Assembly (NCBI RefSeq): GCF_000474745.1
Contig: NZ_ASJR01000012.1
Coordinates: 1-64,000 of the forward strand
Length of the DNA: 64,000 nt
Direction of reading: 5' to 3'
From: Chitinivibrio alkaliphilus ACht1
Lineage (GTDB): Bacteria; Fibrobacterota; Chitinivibrionia; Chitinivibrionales; Chitinivibrionaceae
In this document: piece after piece, positions 16,549 to 24,529 of the stretch
How the letters are laid out: each line of letters begins with the position of its first letter
Numbering within the stretch: the stretch's first letter is position 1
The notes under the pieces: model-generated
Seen by the model: the letters and a program-made list of their open reading frames with translations, nothing else
What the model was told of the DNA's origin: nothing
Databases searched by the model: none
Translations under genes and position numbers: made by a program

Positions 16549-17103
16549 TTGGAGACTATTACGCTGACTGCCCGTGCGCGAAACGGTACAGGAAAAAGTT
16601 ACAACCGTAAATTACGGAATTCCGGATGGATTCCCGCTACGTTTTATGGTTACGGTGTTGAAGCTCTTACAATCGAAGTCGATTACAAAGAGTTTGCAAA
16701 GCTGGTAGAACAAAAACGTCACAACAATTTCATCGAACTGAAGGGCGAAGGTATCCCCGGAAATTCTGTGGCTGTGGTTCGCGAGTTTGATAATGATCCC
16801 ATTAAACTCGATCGATACTACAATATCGATTTTCAAAAAGTCGTTGAGGGACGTCCCGTGACAACCTTTGCTAAGCTGAACCTTGTAGGTACCAGTGAAG
16901 GGGTTATTCAAGGGGGTATTCTCAACCAAGCGGCGTACATTGTGCGGATCACCGGAGCTCCCGAGCATCTTGTTAGAGAACTTGCCCTTGATATTGCACC
17001 TTTGAAAGCTAAGGGTGATACGATCTCTGCAACGGCCCTTGAGCTTCCTGAAGGAGTGTCTCTTGCGGGATCTCAAAATCAGGTTTTAGCTCGTTTATTC
17101 TAA
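16549..17103 (+). CDS. rplY: 50S ribosomal protein L25 / general stress protein Ctc
   Basis: A 184-residue L25 of the long Ctc type: an N-terminal 5S-rRNA-binding L25 domain (about 1-90, with SGWIPATFYGYG) and a C-terminal TL5-like beta domain. The start is TTG at 16549 because AGGAGG ends 5 bases upstream and the protein then begins with the typical ETITLTARAR. An in-frame GTG at 16534 would put the SD inside the gene. Followed after 12 bases by pth, as in many bacteria. Confidence 0.95.
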   Translation: METITLTARARNGTGKSYNRKLRNSGWIPATFYGYGVEALTIEVDYKEFAKLVEQKRHNNFIELKGEGIPGNSVAVVREFDNDPIKLDRYYNIDFQKVVEGRPVTTFAKLNLVGTSEGVIQGGILNQAAYIVRITGAPEHLVRELALDIAPLKAKGDTISATALELPEGVSLAGSQNQVLARLF

Positions 17104-17115
17104 GGCGTATTTCCC

Positions 17116-17685
17116 TTGTCTGATTTACGACATGTCCTTGTGGGCATAGGTAATCCAGGAAAACAATATGAATGCACTCGGCATAATGCAGGCTTTATGG
17201 TGCTTGACACTTTGCGAAGCCATCCCTTCTTCCCGTCATGGGAAGAGCAAGAGTGTGGGTTTTCTCGGGTTTGGAAGTCTCATGAGCGGGGAGTTCTTAT
17301 CGTTCAGCCTGAGACCTATGTGAATCGGACTGGTGTAGCTTTGGCTGAACTGCTTGAAAAATACGATGTTTCTGTGGAGAATCTCCTTGTGCTGGTGGAT
17401 GATTTTAATCTTCCCCTTGGAACAATACGATTTCGCAGAAGCGGAGGTGATGGCGGTCATAATGGCTTGAAATCCTTAATAGAATATGTTGGTGAGTGTT
17501 TTGCCCGTTTACGAATAGGTATCGGCCCGGTGCCGGTGTCACAGACTGTGGTTGATTTCGTGCTTGGGGAATTTTCTCCAGATGAAACCGACTGTATGGT
17601 AAAAACGCAGAAGCGTGCCGCAGAGGCGTGTACCGTATATTTCGATCAGGGCATCGACAGGACGATGAATAGATATAATTGTTAA
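17116..17685 (+). CDS. pth: peptidyl-tRNA hydrolase
   Basis: A 189-residue Pth, which recycles peptidyl-tRNA by hydrolysing the ester bond. The catalytic site is visible: Asn13 in GIGNPG, His23 in TRHNAGF, the LVDDFNLPLG loop with the catalytic Asp, and GGHNGLKS. The start is TTG at 17116, so both rplY and pth use TTG. AAGG about 10 bases upstream is a modest SD. Length is normal. Confidence 0.96.
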   Translation: MSDLRHVLVGIGNPGKQYECTRHNAGFMVLDTLRSHPFFPSWEEQECGFSRVWKSHERGVLIVQPETYVNRTGVALAELLEKYDVSVENLLVLVDDFNLPLGTIRFRRSGGDGGHNGLKSLIEYVGECFARLRIGIGPVPVSQTVVDFVLGEFSPDETDCMVKTQKRAAEACTVYFDQGIDRTMNRYNC

Positions 17686-17686
17686 A

Positions 17687-17710
17687 AATATTTTCCGTTT
17701 CGGAAATATT
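17687..17710 (+). promoter_or_regulatory. rpsF leader hairpin, candidate S6:S18 site
   Basis: AATATTT pairs with AAATATT, with an inner CCG/CGG pair around TTT, ending 2 bases before the rpsF SD (GGAGG, 17713-17717). Many bacteria carry an S6:S18-binding element with an essential CCG in this leader, and this hairpin presents a CCG in the right place. Autoregulation is inferred by analogy, and I have not matched the full consensus. Confidence 0.4.
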
Positions 17711-17724
17711 GTGGAGGAAATAGA

Positions 17725-18090
17725 ATGAAAAAATATGAAACTGTTATGGTTTTTGACGGCGCCCTGCCCGAAGAGACCATTGCAAAGGAGCAGCAAGGAA
17801 TTGAAGGGCTTATCAAAAAAGAGTGTTCCCTTGTTACTGTTGACGTATGGGGTAAGAAAACCCTTGCGTATCCGATAAATGATAAAAAAAGTGGATTTTA
17901 CTGCCTGTTTGTATATGAGTACGATAAAGATGCAAATGCGCTGATCAATGACTCTGTACGGTATAACGATAATGTTCTTCGTACCATGACTGTTATTGCT
18001 GATGACTCTCCCGTGGTAGCGCAGAAGAGCGAGAGTGGTGCTGTTGCAGCTCCAACAAGTGATGATTCCGGATCTGAAGGAGAAGAATAA
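17725..18090 (+). CDS. rpsF: 30S ribosomal protein S6
   Basis: A 121-residue S6 beginning [11 protein letters not shown], with [19 protein letters not shown] in the core and a Ser/Glu-rich acidic tail beyond the usual domain (about 95-121). GGAGG lies 7 bases upstream. The stop overlaps the rpsR start as TAATG. There is no ssb gene between rpsF and rpsR. Confidence 0.97.
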   Translation: MKKYETVMVFDGALPEETIAKEQQGIEGLIKKECSLVTVDVWGKKTLAYPINDKKSGFYCLFVYEYDKDANALINDSVRYNDNVLRTMTVIADDSPVVAQKSESGAVAAPTSDDSGSEGEE

Positions 18091-18311
18091 TGCCAAGAAA
18101 AAGAAAAGTATGCATGTTTTGCGAGGACAAGATTGTTCCTTCCTATAAAAATGTAGAAAATTTGAAGTCAAAGATCACATCTCGCGGTAAGATTTTCCCC
18201 CGTAGAATTACCGGTGTGTGCGCAACTCATCAAAGAATATTGGCACGTGAAATTAAACGAGCCAGACAGCTTGCCCTGTTGCCTTTTGTTGCAGAGAATA
18301 TTAATAAGTAG
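18090..18311 (+). CDS. rpsR: 30S ribosomal protein S18
   Basis: A 73-residue S18 with [26 protein letters not shown] and a basic C-terminus. Three cysteines (CMFC near the start and VCATH) are arranged like the zinc-binding form of S18. It is translationally coupled to rpsF and followed by rplI after 17 bases. Confidence 0.97.
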   Translation: MPRKRKVCMFCEDKIVPSYKNVENLKSKITSRGKIFPRRITGVCATHQRILAREIKRARQLALLPFVAENINK

Positions 18312-18328
18312 GGTTAAGGAGAGACATA

Positions 18329-18781
18329 ATGAAGATTATCTTAATAAAAGATTACCCGAGACTGGGTAGCAAAAATGATGTGGTTGAGGTAAAGCGGGGA
18401 TATGCACGAAACTATCTTATTCCCGAAGGAATTGCCGTAATGGCAACCAAGGGGAATTTACGGCATGCCGAAGAGATGAAAAAATATTCTCATAAGCATG
18501 AAGAGCGTGCCATTGCCCTTGCACAGGAAAATGCGGAAAAAGTAGCTGGTCTGACCGTAACATTACAGCGAAATGCAAAAGCAGAGAGCGAAAGAATTTA
18601 CGGTTCGGTTTCTTCTGTTGATATCGCAGAGGCATTACAGGCTGAGGGGATTGACGTTCATCATTCCTCCGTTCTTATTCCAGAGCGAATCAAGAATCTC
18701 GGTGTGTATGATATTACGGTTAAGCTGCATAAAAGTATTGAGGCGACTCTGAAACTCTGGGTTGTACGCGAAGAGGAGTAA
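18329..18781 (+). CDS. rplI: 50S ribosomal protein L9
   Basis: A 150-residue L9: the N-terminal RNA-binding domain has KRGYARNYLIP, followed by the long connecting helix (about 42-75) and the C-terminal domain with RIYGSVSSVDIAEAL. A normal SD (AAGGAGAG) precedes ATG 18329. The last gene of the ribosomal operon, followed by a terminator. Confidence 0.97.
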   Translation: MKIILIKDYPRLGSKNDVVEVKRGYARNYLIPEGIAVMATKGNLRHAEEMKKYSHKHEERAIALAQENAEKVAGLTVTLQRNAKAESERIYGSVSSVDIAEALQAEGIDVHHSSVLIPERIKNLGVYDITVKLHKSIEATLKLWVVREEE

Positions 18782-18804
18782 GGGTGAGTCGATTTCTGTA
18801 TCGA

Positions 18805-18837
18805 GGGGTGTCTGCCAATGCAGGCAGCCCTTTTTTT
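18805..18837 (+). terminator. Rho-independent terminator after rplI
   Basis: GGGGTGTCTGC pairs with GCAGGCAGCCC (one mismatch, one G-T) around CAAT at 18805-18830, followed by seven T. It separates the ribosomal operon from argH. Confidence 0.85.
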
Positions 18838-18868
18838 CGTTTGATCAGAGTAAAAAGGAGAAAGAGTC

Positions 18869-20257
18869 ATGGCAGAACAGAAAAATAAAATGTGGGATGG
18901 GCGCTTTTCACGGCCTTCAGCAGAGCTAATGGAGCGGTTTAACAACTCTCTTCCCATTGACCAACGCTTAATTGAAGAGGATATTCGCGGTTCAAAGGCA
19001 TGGGCCGGTGGGCTTTTGAAAGAGGGCGTTCTCACAGCAGAAGAGTTTACCCTGATCTGTTCCGGCTTAGATTCAATTTCAGCACGATACCGTGCTGGAG
19101 AAGAGCTTTTTACTGCTTCCGATGAAGATATTCATATGGCCGTGGAGCGACTTCTTGGCGATGAGATTGGGGAGGTTGCGGCAAAACTACATACGGGGCG
19201 ATCGCGCAATGATCAAGTGGCGACCGATTTTCGTCTGTACGTTAAAAATAGTGTGGCAACTTTGGTGAATAGCCTTACCCGGGTGCAGAAGGTTCTTCTT
19301 ACCATGGCAGAACGTGACAGAGATGTGATAATTCCAGGATATACGCATTATCAACAGGCACAACCCGTTGCACTTTCTCATTATTGGCTCTCATTCTTTT
19401 TTATTTTAGATCGTGAAAAAAAACGACTTCATGCAGCCTCTGAAGGGGCTGATATATTGCCTCTTGGTTCAGGGGCCATTGCAGGAAGTGGCTTTGCCGT
19501 AGACCGGAGTGCCTTAGCTGAAGAGCTTGGTTTTTCGCGGATCACCGATAACTCTATGGATGGGGTTGCCGCTCGTGACTTTGTTCTCGAAGCACTTCAC
19601 GCCATAGCATCTTTGGGAATAACCATAAGTCGCTATGCAGAAGATCTCATTGTCTGGTCCACCTATGAATTTGGCTTTATAGAGCTTGATGATCAGTGGT
19701 CAACGGGGTCTTCCATGATGCCGCAGAAAAAAAATCCCGATTCTTTGGAATTGATTCGGGGAAAATCAGGACGATTCTTGGGTAATTATACCCGTTTTGC
19801 CACGACCCTTAAGGGCATAGGGTTAACCTACTTTAAGGATTTGCAGGAAGATAAAGAGCCCTTTATTGATAGCTATGAGGAAATGAACCTTGTACTTTCT
19901 GTGTGTGAGCATGTTCTTGGAACACTGGCGGTACGGAAAGAGGCTATTGCCGAAAAATTAAATCCCTTTTTGCTTGCCACAGACGTGGCAGACTACCTTG
20001 TGCGCAAGGGGGTTCCCTTTCGAAAATGTCACCATATTGTGGGACGTCTCGTTGGAGATTGTATTGCCCGCGGGGTAGAGCTGACCGATCTGAGCGTAGA
20101 AGCGCTGCGTGAATACTCTCCCCATTTTGGCGAGGATGTGCAGGCTCTCTTTTCGTGGGAGACAGCCTTGAAAGGGAGAGATATTTATGGCGGGACTGGC
20201 CCAGGCAGTGTGGAGAAGCAGCTTGCAAAAGCGCGTGAACTCCTCAATAACGCATGA
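18869..20257 (+). CDS. argH: argininosuccinate lyase
   Basis: A 462-residue cytosolic enzyme cleaving argininosuccinate to arginine and fumarate, the last step of arginine synthesis. It has KLHTGRSRNDQVATD, GYTHYQQAQP with the catalytic His, and the fumarase/aspartase signature GSSMMPQKKNPD around residue 285. AAGGAG precedes ATG 18869. It is followed by a small FlgM-like gene and rsmE and is not in the argF operon. Confidence 0.97.
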   Translation: MAEQKNKMWDGRFSRPSAELMERFNNSLPIDQRLIEEDIRGSKAWAGGLLKEGVLTAEEFTLICSGLDSISARYRAGEELFTASDEDIHMAVERLLGDEIGEVAAKLHTGRSRNDQVATDFRLYVKNSVATLVNSLTRVQKVLLTMAERDRDVIIPGYTHYQQAQPVALSHYWLSFFFILDREKKRLHAASEGADILPLGSGAIAGSGFAVDRSALAEELGFSRITDNSMDGVAARDFVLEALHAIASLGITISRYAEDLIVWSTYEFGFIELDDQWSTGSSMMPQKKNPDSLELIRGKSGRFLGNYTRFATTLKGIGLTYFKDLQEDKEPFIDSYEEMNLVLSVCEHVLGTLAVRKEAIAEKLNPFLLATDVADYLVRKGVPFRKCHHIVGRLVGDCIARGVELTDLSVEALREYSPHFGEDVQALFSWETALKGRDIYGGTGPGSVEKQLAKARELLNNA

Positions 20258-20369
20258 TACAGGGAGCAGTGCTTGTCTCTTTGCGTGGCATTCTCTTCCT
20301 TTACCCTTAAGGTTTGTCGTCCATGAACCGACAAAAAGGAGAGAGAGTGGCACGAACAAGGATGTTATC

Positions 20370-20573
20370 ATGTCAAATATTAACCCCAGGACGGGGAAAC
20401 GTAAGGGGCGCTTTTTATGGAAAGGCGATCCCCATGATCGCGCTCGAGAAATTGAAGAAATACGCCGGAGAGTCAGCTCCGGGTATTACTCTTCTAATAA
20501 GGTAATGAACGGGTTGGTAGAAGATCTTGCTCCTCAAATGAGTGACAGTATTGGTATGGAGATGTATGGATAA
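20370..20573 (+). CDS. small FlgM-like protein (putative anti-sigma-28 factor)
   Basis: A 67-residue protein: a basic N-terminus (NPRTGKRKGRFLW), then AREIEEIRRRVSSGYYSSNKVM, which resembles the FlgM C-terminal helix pattern (IxxIRxxVxSGxY), the part that binds sigma-28. FlgM is usually about 90 residues, so this is short. ATG at 20370 has AAGGA 8 bases upstream; a longer in-frame version overlapping argH has no support. The stop overlaps the rsmE start. No flagellar gene is nearby, so it could instead be an unrelated small helical protein. Confidence 0.55.
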   Translation: MSNINPRTGKRKGRFLWKGDPHDRAREIEEIRRRVSSGYYSSNKVMNGLVEDLAPQMSDSIGMEMYG

Positions 20574-21309
20574 GGCACAGCGCTTTGCAGAGTTTCTTTT
20601 TCTTGCACATGAAGCAGACGGGGAGGTGTTTCTCCTTGATTCGGTTGAGACAGAACATGCCGTAAAGGTGTTGCGTTTTGCTGAAGGAGACCCTATTCAG
20701 GCAACAGATGGAGCGGGGATGATATTCTCCGGTGTTGTTTCAAAAATAAAAAAGGGTACAGCCCTCTGCACCGTTCAGGAATGTAGAACTGTTCCTCCTC
20801 CTTCTGTACGTATTGATGCGTATATTGGGATACCGGAAAAGAATCGCTTTGAGCTTCTCTGTGAGGCTCTTCCGCCTTTGGGGGTACAAAAAATTATTCC
20901 TTTTTATGGGGAAAATTCTAAAAAGCATTGGTGGTCTGCAGGTTGGAAGTCTGCCATTCGTCGGTATGAGCGTCTTATCCGGTCATCGGTAAAACAGTCT
21001 CACAATCCGTATATTACAGAGATTTCTGCTCCGGTTGCTTTCGATTCTCTGCGAGAATCCACCCGCGCACATGAACACTATATCGCTTCTTTTGATGGAG
21101 AGCGGGGGAGCAGGCTACAAACACTTCACGGGCAAGCTTCTTCGCATTGTGCTCTCATTGTTGGCCCCCCCGAGGGATTTTCCCCAAGAGAGGTGGAGCA
21201 GCTTCAGATCTTTCGGAGAGCGTCCTTTCTCTCCTTGGGAAAGTATCGATTACGTACAGAAATAGCCGCAGTTGCTGCTGCTGAATTAGTATCTCACATC
21301 GTCTCCTGA
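20566..21309 (+). CDS. rsmE: 16S rRNA m3U1498 methyltransferase
   Basis: A 247-residue RsmE (SPOUT fold) methylating U1498 of 16S rRNA. It shows the family pattern: an N-terminal PUA-like part with HAVKVLRFAEGD, KNRFELLCEALPPLGVQKIIPF, RSSVKQSHN, the SAM-binding IVGPPEGFSPREV and the knot end LSLGKYRLRTEIAAVAA. The start is ATG at 20566 (GGAG 4 bases upstream), overlapping the previous stop by 8 bases. The conserved C-terminal motif proves the frame up to 21309, which matters for the convergent gene that runs into it. Confidence 0.95.
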   Translation: MDKAQRFAEFLFLAHEADGEVFLLDSVETEHAVKVLRFAEGDPIQATDGAGMIFSGVVSKIKKGTALCTVQECRTVPPPSVRIDAYIGIPEKNRFELLCEALPPLGVQKIIPFYGENSKKHWWSAGWKSAIRRYERLIRSSVKQSHNPYITEISAPVAFDSLRESTRAHEHYIASFDGERGSRLQTLHGQASSHCALIVGPPEGFSPREVEQLQIFRRASFLSLGKYRLRTEIAAVAAAELVSHIVS

Positions 21310-23452
21310 TTTTTTTTGCCTGTTTTTCTGCATACTGCAGGGCATCTGCTTCTGAGATAAGGTCTGCTAAGCAGTTGTGCGCATTTTCTTCGGTGATAGG
21401 AAGTATGCCTATACTACAAGATATTGTATAGGGAGTGTCGTGGGTTTGAGAAAAGGTATCAAGCTCGTGTTGAATCCTCTTTCGTACTTCCTTTGCCCCC
21501 TTTGTGGTGTGAAGAAACAGTACAAACTCATCTCCTCCGTATCGTCCAAGTATATCCGCATCACGTATGCTTCGGCGTAAGACTTGGGCGAGATTGCAAA
21601 TAGCTGCATCGCCCTGTTCATGCCCGAGAGTATCGTTGATTACTTTCAGATTATCCATATCAAGAAACAGAAGGGCCGCGGTGCTTTTATCGCGCTGAAT
21701 TCGTAACAAGTGTGCTTCAACAAGGTTGAAAAATCCCCTTCGATTATACAGAGAAGTGAGACTGTCTTTTACGGCTAACTCGTGAATCTCCTCTATCATG
21801 TGGGTTTCTTGTAAAGCAGTTGATATAGAGATACGTAGGGTTTCGTATACGTTGATAGGATGGTGTTTTTGATATGGTATAAGCAATATACCAAACTGCT
21901 CTTGTCCATGAAAGAGGGGAAGAGTGAGACGATGAACATACTTTCCCACGTCAGTATTTTGTACTGTTTCAAAAAATGAAGAAAAGGCGATACGTGGAGC
22001 AGGGATTGGAGAGTATTCTCGTGTGTGGGGATACTCCCATGGCAGGGTGATATATTCAGGAGGGCGCCATTCATCACCGTGGCGTATGGGCGTTTCGTAG
22101 AGCCCAAGAATAGCGCCGGGAATTTGTAACTCATCGAAGGTTTTGCCCAGTTTTTGGTAAAAATCTTCTGTACCGAAGGAGGTTAGTATTTCATGCGTTG
22201 CAATACGAATTTCCCATTGGCGGGTATTTTGTTCTTCGATAGTTCGTTGTTTATTGTTGAGTTCCATGTTTTTTACAATCATGAGGGCATCAAAGAGAAG
22301 GGTATGTAGTCTCTCCTGCTCAAAATACTCTGCAGCAACAGAGGGGATTTCTTGGGATAATAAGCGAAAAAGAGTATACCACGGCGCGTAATTATGACTT
22401 ATTTGATCATATTCAATTAAGTACTTGCTGAGCAGAAAAATAAAAGAATGGTGCCTGTCAGGGTGAAAGGCGTGGCGAAGAGTTTCATACCATTCATGTA
22501 CCGTGGACGTATCCAGATGGTGCTCGGCGAAAAGAAGGTTGAGTGAGGATGCAGGAGGAGAAGGTGTTTGGTCTGTGGTTCCATGAAATATGCATCCGCA
22601 TGATTGGCGCAGAGTGAGGGTGCAGGGAATGAGATAGTTGTGAGGCGCGGCATCAGATATTATTTCTGAATGTAGCTGTTGTGCGCCAAGGGAGCCAATT
22701 TCTAAGAACGGTTGTGTTACCGTACTGATAGATGGAGAAACCAGTCCGGATAAAGCTATGTCATCAAAACCGGTCACGGCAATATCATGGGGAACGGTGA
22801 AGCCTTGGTAGTACAGCTCTTCAATAGCACCAAGGGCCGTAAAGTCATCTGCGCATACCACGGCATCAAAGCTAATATTCTGCTTTAGTAAAGAGGCGAT
22901 GGCGTGATGCCCCGACTTTTTTGAGAATGAGCCTGGGATAATCCGCTCTTCCTGAGACGGTATTCCCAGCTCCAGTAGAGTATCTTTGTATGCGGAAAGA
23001 CGCTCCATCGCCTCGGGATGAGTTGAAGGGCCTGTAATACAGACAAACTTTCGTTTACCGTGTTGCTCGTAAAGATGCTGAATCATGGCACGTATGCCAC
23101 TGCGGTTTTCAACGCATACACTACTGACGCCGGGAACGCGCATGGAAAGGGACACCACCGGTTTCTGAGTAACTGAATGGCAGTACTCTATGGCTTTTTG
23201 CGGTGATTCGCCATCTGCAACAGAGCCTGCAAAAATGAGGTACCCATCGAAACAGGAACTTGATTTTATGAGATCAAAAATAACATCATAGTGGCATTCA
23301 AAGGTGCCTAAATGGCCTTGAACAGTACCAATGAAAAGGGTGGTCTCTATGCGATGTGTATTGCAATAGGACTCAATGCCTTTCCACATTTGGTGTTGGC
23401 AATTCTCTTCCAGAGATGAAACAACAATAGCAAAATGGAGTTTTTTCTCCAC
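21155..23452 (-). CDS. LacI-type sensor diguanylate cyclase
   Basis: A 765-residue protein as read. Residues 1-285 form a LacI/GalR-type periplasmic-binding fold (FAIVVSSLEEN, VVCADDFTALGAI, IAVTGFDDIALSG, QPFLEIGSLGAQQL) with neither a helix-turn-helix nor a signal peptide, so the sensor is cytoplasmic. A linker with a possible GAF-like part (about 420-570) leads to a GGDEF domain with GGDEF (639-643) intact and an RDAD inhibitory site 5 residues before it. It should make c-di-GMP in response to a small ligand. The final 50 residues overlap rsmE antisense and look unnatural. One added base in the A8 run (T8 at 21310-21317) would end the protein at 21294 as AKKNQETM. Confidence 0.9.
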   Translation of the reverse strand: MEKKLHFAIVVSSLEENCQHQMWKGIESYCNTHRIETTLFIGTVQGHLGTFECHYDVIFDLIKSSSCFDGYLIFAGSVADGESPQKAIEYCHSVTQKPVVSLSMRVPGVSSVCVENRSGIRAMIQHLYEQHGKRKFVCITGPSTHPEAMERLSAYKDTLLELGIPSQEERIIPGSFSKKSGHHAIASLLKQNISFDAVVCADDFTALGAIEELYYQGFTVPHDIAVTGFDDIALSGLVSPSISTVTQPFLEIGSLGAQQLHSEIISDAAPHNYLIPCTLTLRQSCGCIFHGTTDQTPSPPASSLNLLFAEHHLDTSTVHEWYETLRHAFHPDRHHSFIFLLSKYLIEYDQISHNYAPWYTLFRLLSQEIPSVAAEYFEQERLHTLLFDALMIVKNMELNNKQRTIEEQNTRQWEIRIATHEILTSFGTEDFYQKLGKTFDELQIPGAILGLYETPIRHGDEWRPPEYITLPWEYPHTREYSPIPAPRIAFSSFFETVQNTDVGKYVHRLTLPLFHGQEQFGILLIPYQKHHPINVYETLRISISTALQETHMIEEIHELAVKDSLTSLYNRRGFFNLVEAHLLRIQRDKSTAALLFLDMDNLKVINDTLGHEQGDAAICNLAQVLRRSIRDADILGRYGGDEFVLFLHTTKGAKEVRKRIQHELDTFSQTHDTPYTISCSIGILPITEENAHNCLADLISEADALQYAEKQAKKIRRRCEILIQQQQLRLFLYVIDTFPRRERTLSERSEAAPPLLGKIPRGGQQ

Positions 23453-23513
23453 TATACACCCCCACCGATGAATAGGTTGTTCTTAGTATATCATAGGGTG
23501 AAGAATGGGCAAT

Positions 23514-23541
23514 AAAAAAGCACGGAAAAATTCCGTGCTTT
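23514..23541 (-). terminator. Rho-independent terminator of the gene at 23566
   Basis: On the minus strand AAAGCACGGAA pairs with TTCCGTGCTTT around a 3-base loop (23517-23541), and the T run continues to 23514. It lies 25 bases after the stop of the outer-membrane protein gene and before the cyclase gene. Confidence 0.9.
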
Positions 23542-23565
23542 GTATCATATCACGTAATTTTTGTT

Positions 23566-24426
23566 TTAGAAACCGATTTGGAGGCCGGCGTTAAGAAGCA
23601 ATCCGTTTGTGTCAGTCTCATAGTCATCATTATTGAAAACCACATGGTATTTTCCATCTACGTAAACACCGAGAGGAATAACGGGAGGACTAACAGAGAG
23701 GCCCAGAAGAAAGTGCATACCCATTTTGGGTTCTTTGGCGCCATCGGTAATCTCATCAAGAATGTCATCCCGTGCTGCTGAAGGATTCGATTGGACTAAC
23801 TCTTGCAGATCATCTATATCTCCCACGGCATCTTCAATGAGATCGGCTGAAAGAACAGGGGTTTCAAAATGAAGGGAGGGGCCAATCCCAATCTGCGGTG
23901 AAATAATGGGAAGTCTCATATCCCGTTTTATGGTAAGGTCTAAATGAAGTTTCCCGTAGGGCGTCTCGTCGATACCAAAATAGCTTCCGTCATCAAGGAC
24001 AAGTTCCTCATAAAGGTCATCCCGCGGAGAATCTCCCCCGTAGGCGAGAATTTCTTCAGGGTTAATGTAAGAAATAGAGCCGTCATAGAGCCACGTTCCA
24101 AAGTTCATGGATAGCTCCACCGCAAAGGGTACAAGGGGTGGGTCAACATATACTTTACCCCCGAAATTAATCGGACTTCGTTCAAAATTTGCAATAGAGA
24201 TATAGGCTGGGTGCAGATCGGCGAAGTCACCAAGATTATCTTGAGAAATACCCAAATCAGCAAGAAAGTCCAGGTCGGTTGATTCCCCTAGAGAGTTGCC
24301 CCACGCAGTTTCCGTATCATCCAAGGCTGTAGAGAAATCAAAGCCCCAGTGTAATCCTGCGCCGACAAAGGCCATGGCGTGGCTCGAAATAAGTAGAAGG
24401 GCACAAAGAATCTTTGAAATGGTCAT
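23566..24426 (-). CDS. secreted outer-membrane-type protein
   Basis: A 286-residue protein with a signal peptide (MTISKILCALLLISSHAMA) and a mature part of alternating strands ending GLLLNAGLQIGF, a Phe-terminated final strand typical of outer-membrane barrels. The middle is acidic and helical (about 195-235). ATG at 24426 follows AAGGAG; a 10-residue longer start lacks a ribosome binding site. Family not recognised. It is monocistronic with its own terminator and divergent from the polysaccharide export operon. A link to polysaccharide export is possible but rests only on position. Confidence 0.75.
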   Translation of the reverse strand: MTISKILCALLLISSHAMAFVGAGLHWGFDFSTALDDTETAWGNSLGESTDLDFLADLGISQDNLGDFADLHPAYISIANFERSPINFGGKVYVDPPLVPFAVELSMNFGTWLYDGSISYINPEEILAYGGDSPRDDLYEELVLDDGSYFGIDETPYGKLHLDLTIKRDMRLPIISPQIGIGPSLHFETPVLSADLIEDAVGDIDDLQELVQSNPSAARDDILDEITDGAKEPKMGMHFLLGLSVSPPVIPLGVYVDGKYHVVFNNDDYETDTNGLLLNAGLQIGF

Positions 24427-24456
24427 GGTATACTCCTTGAATTTTTGTTTCAACAC

Positions 24457-24529
24457 TAAATATATTATACATATGATATAATAAAATAATTATTTTGTTG
24501 CGTGTTTTAAAAAATAGATTTGGATTATC
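24457..24529. promoter_or_regulatory. AT-rich divergent promoter region
   Basis: The 73 bases between the outer-membrane protein gene and the exporter gene are nearly all A and T. A perfect TATAAT lies on the minus strand at 24469-24464, 38 bases from that gene's start, but I find no good -35 box. The plus-strand promoter is not evident. Confidence 0.35.
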
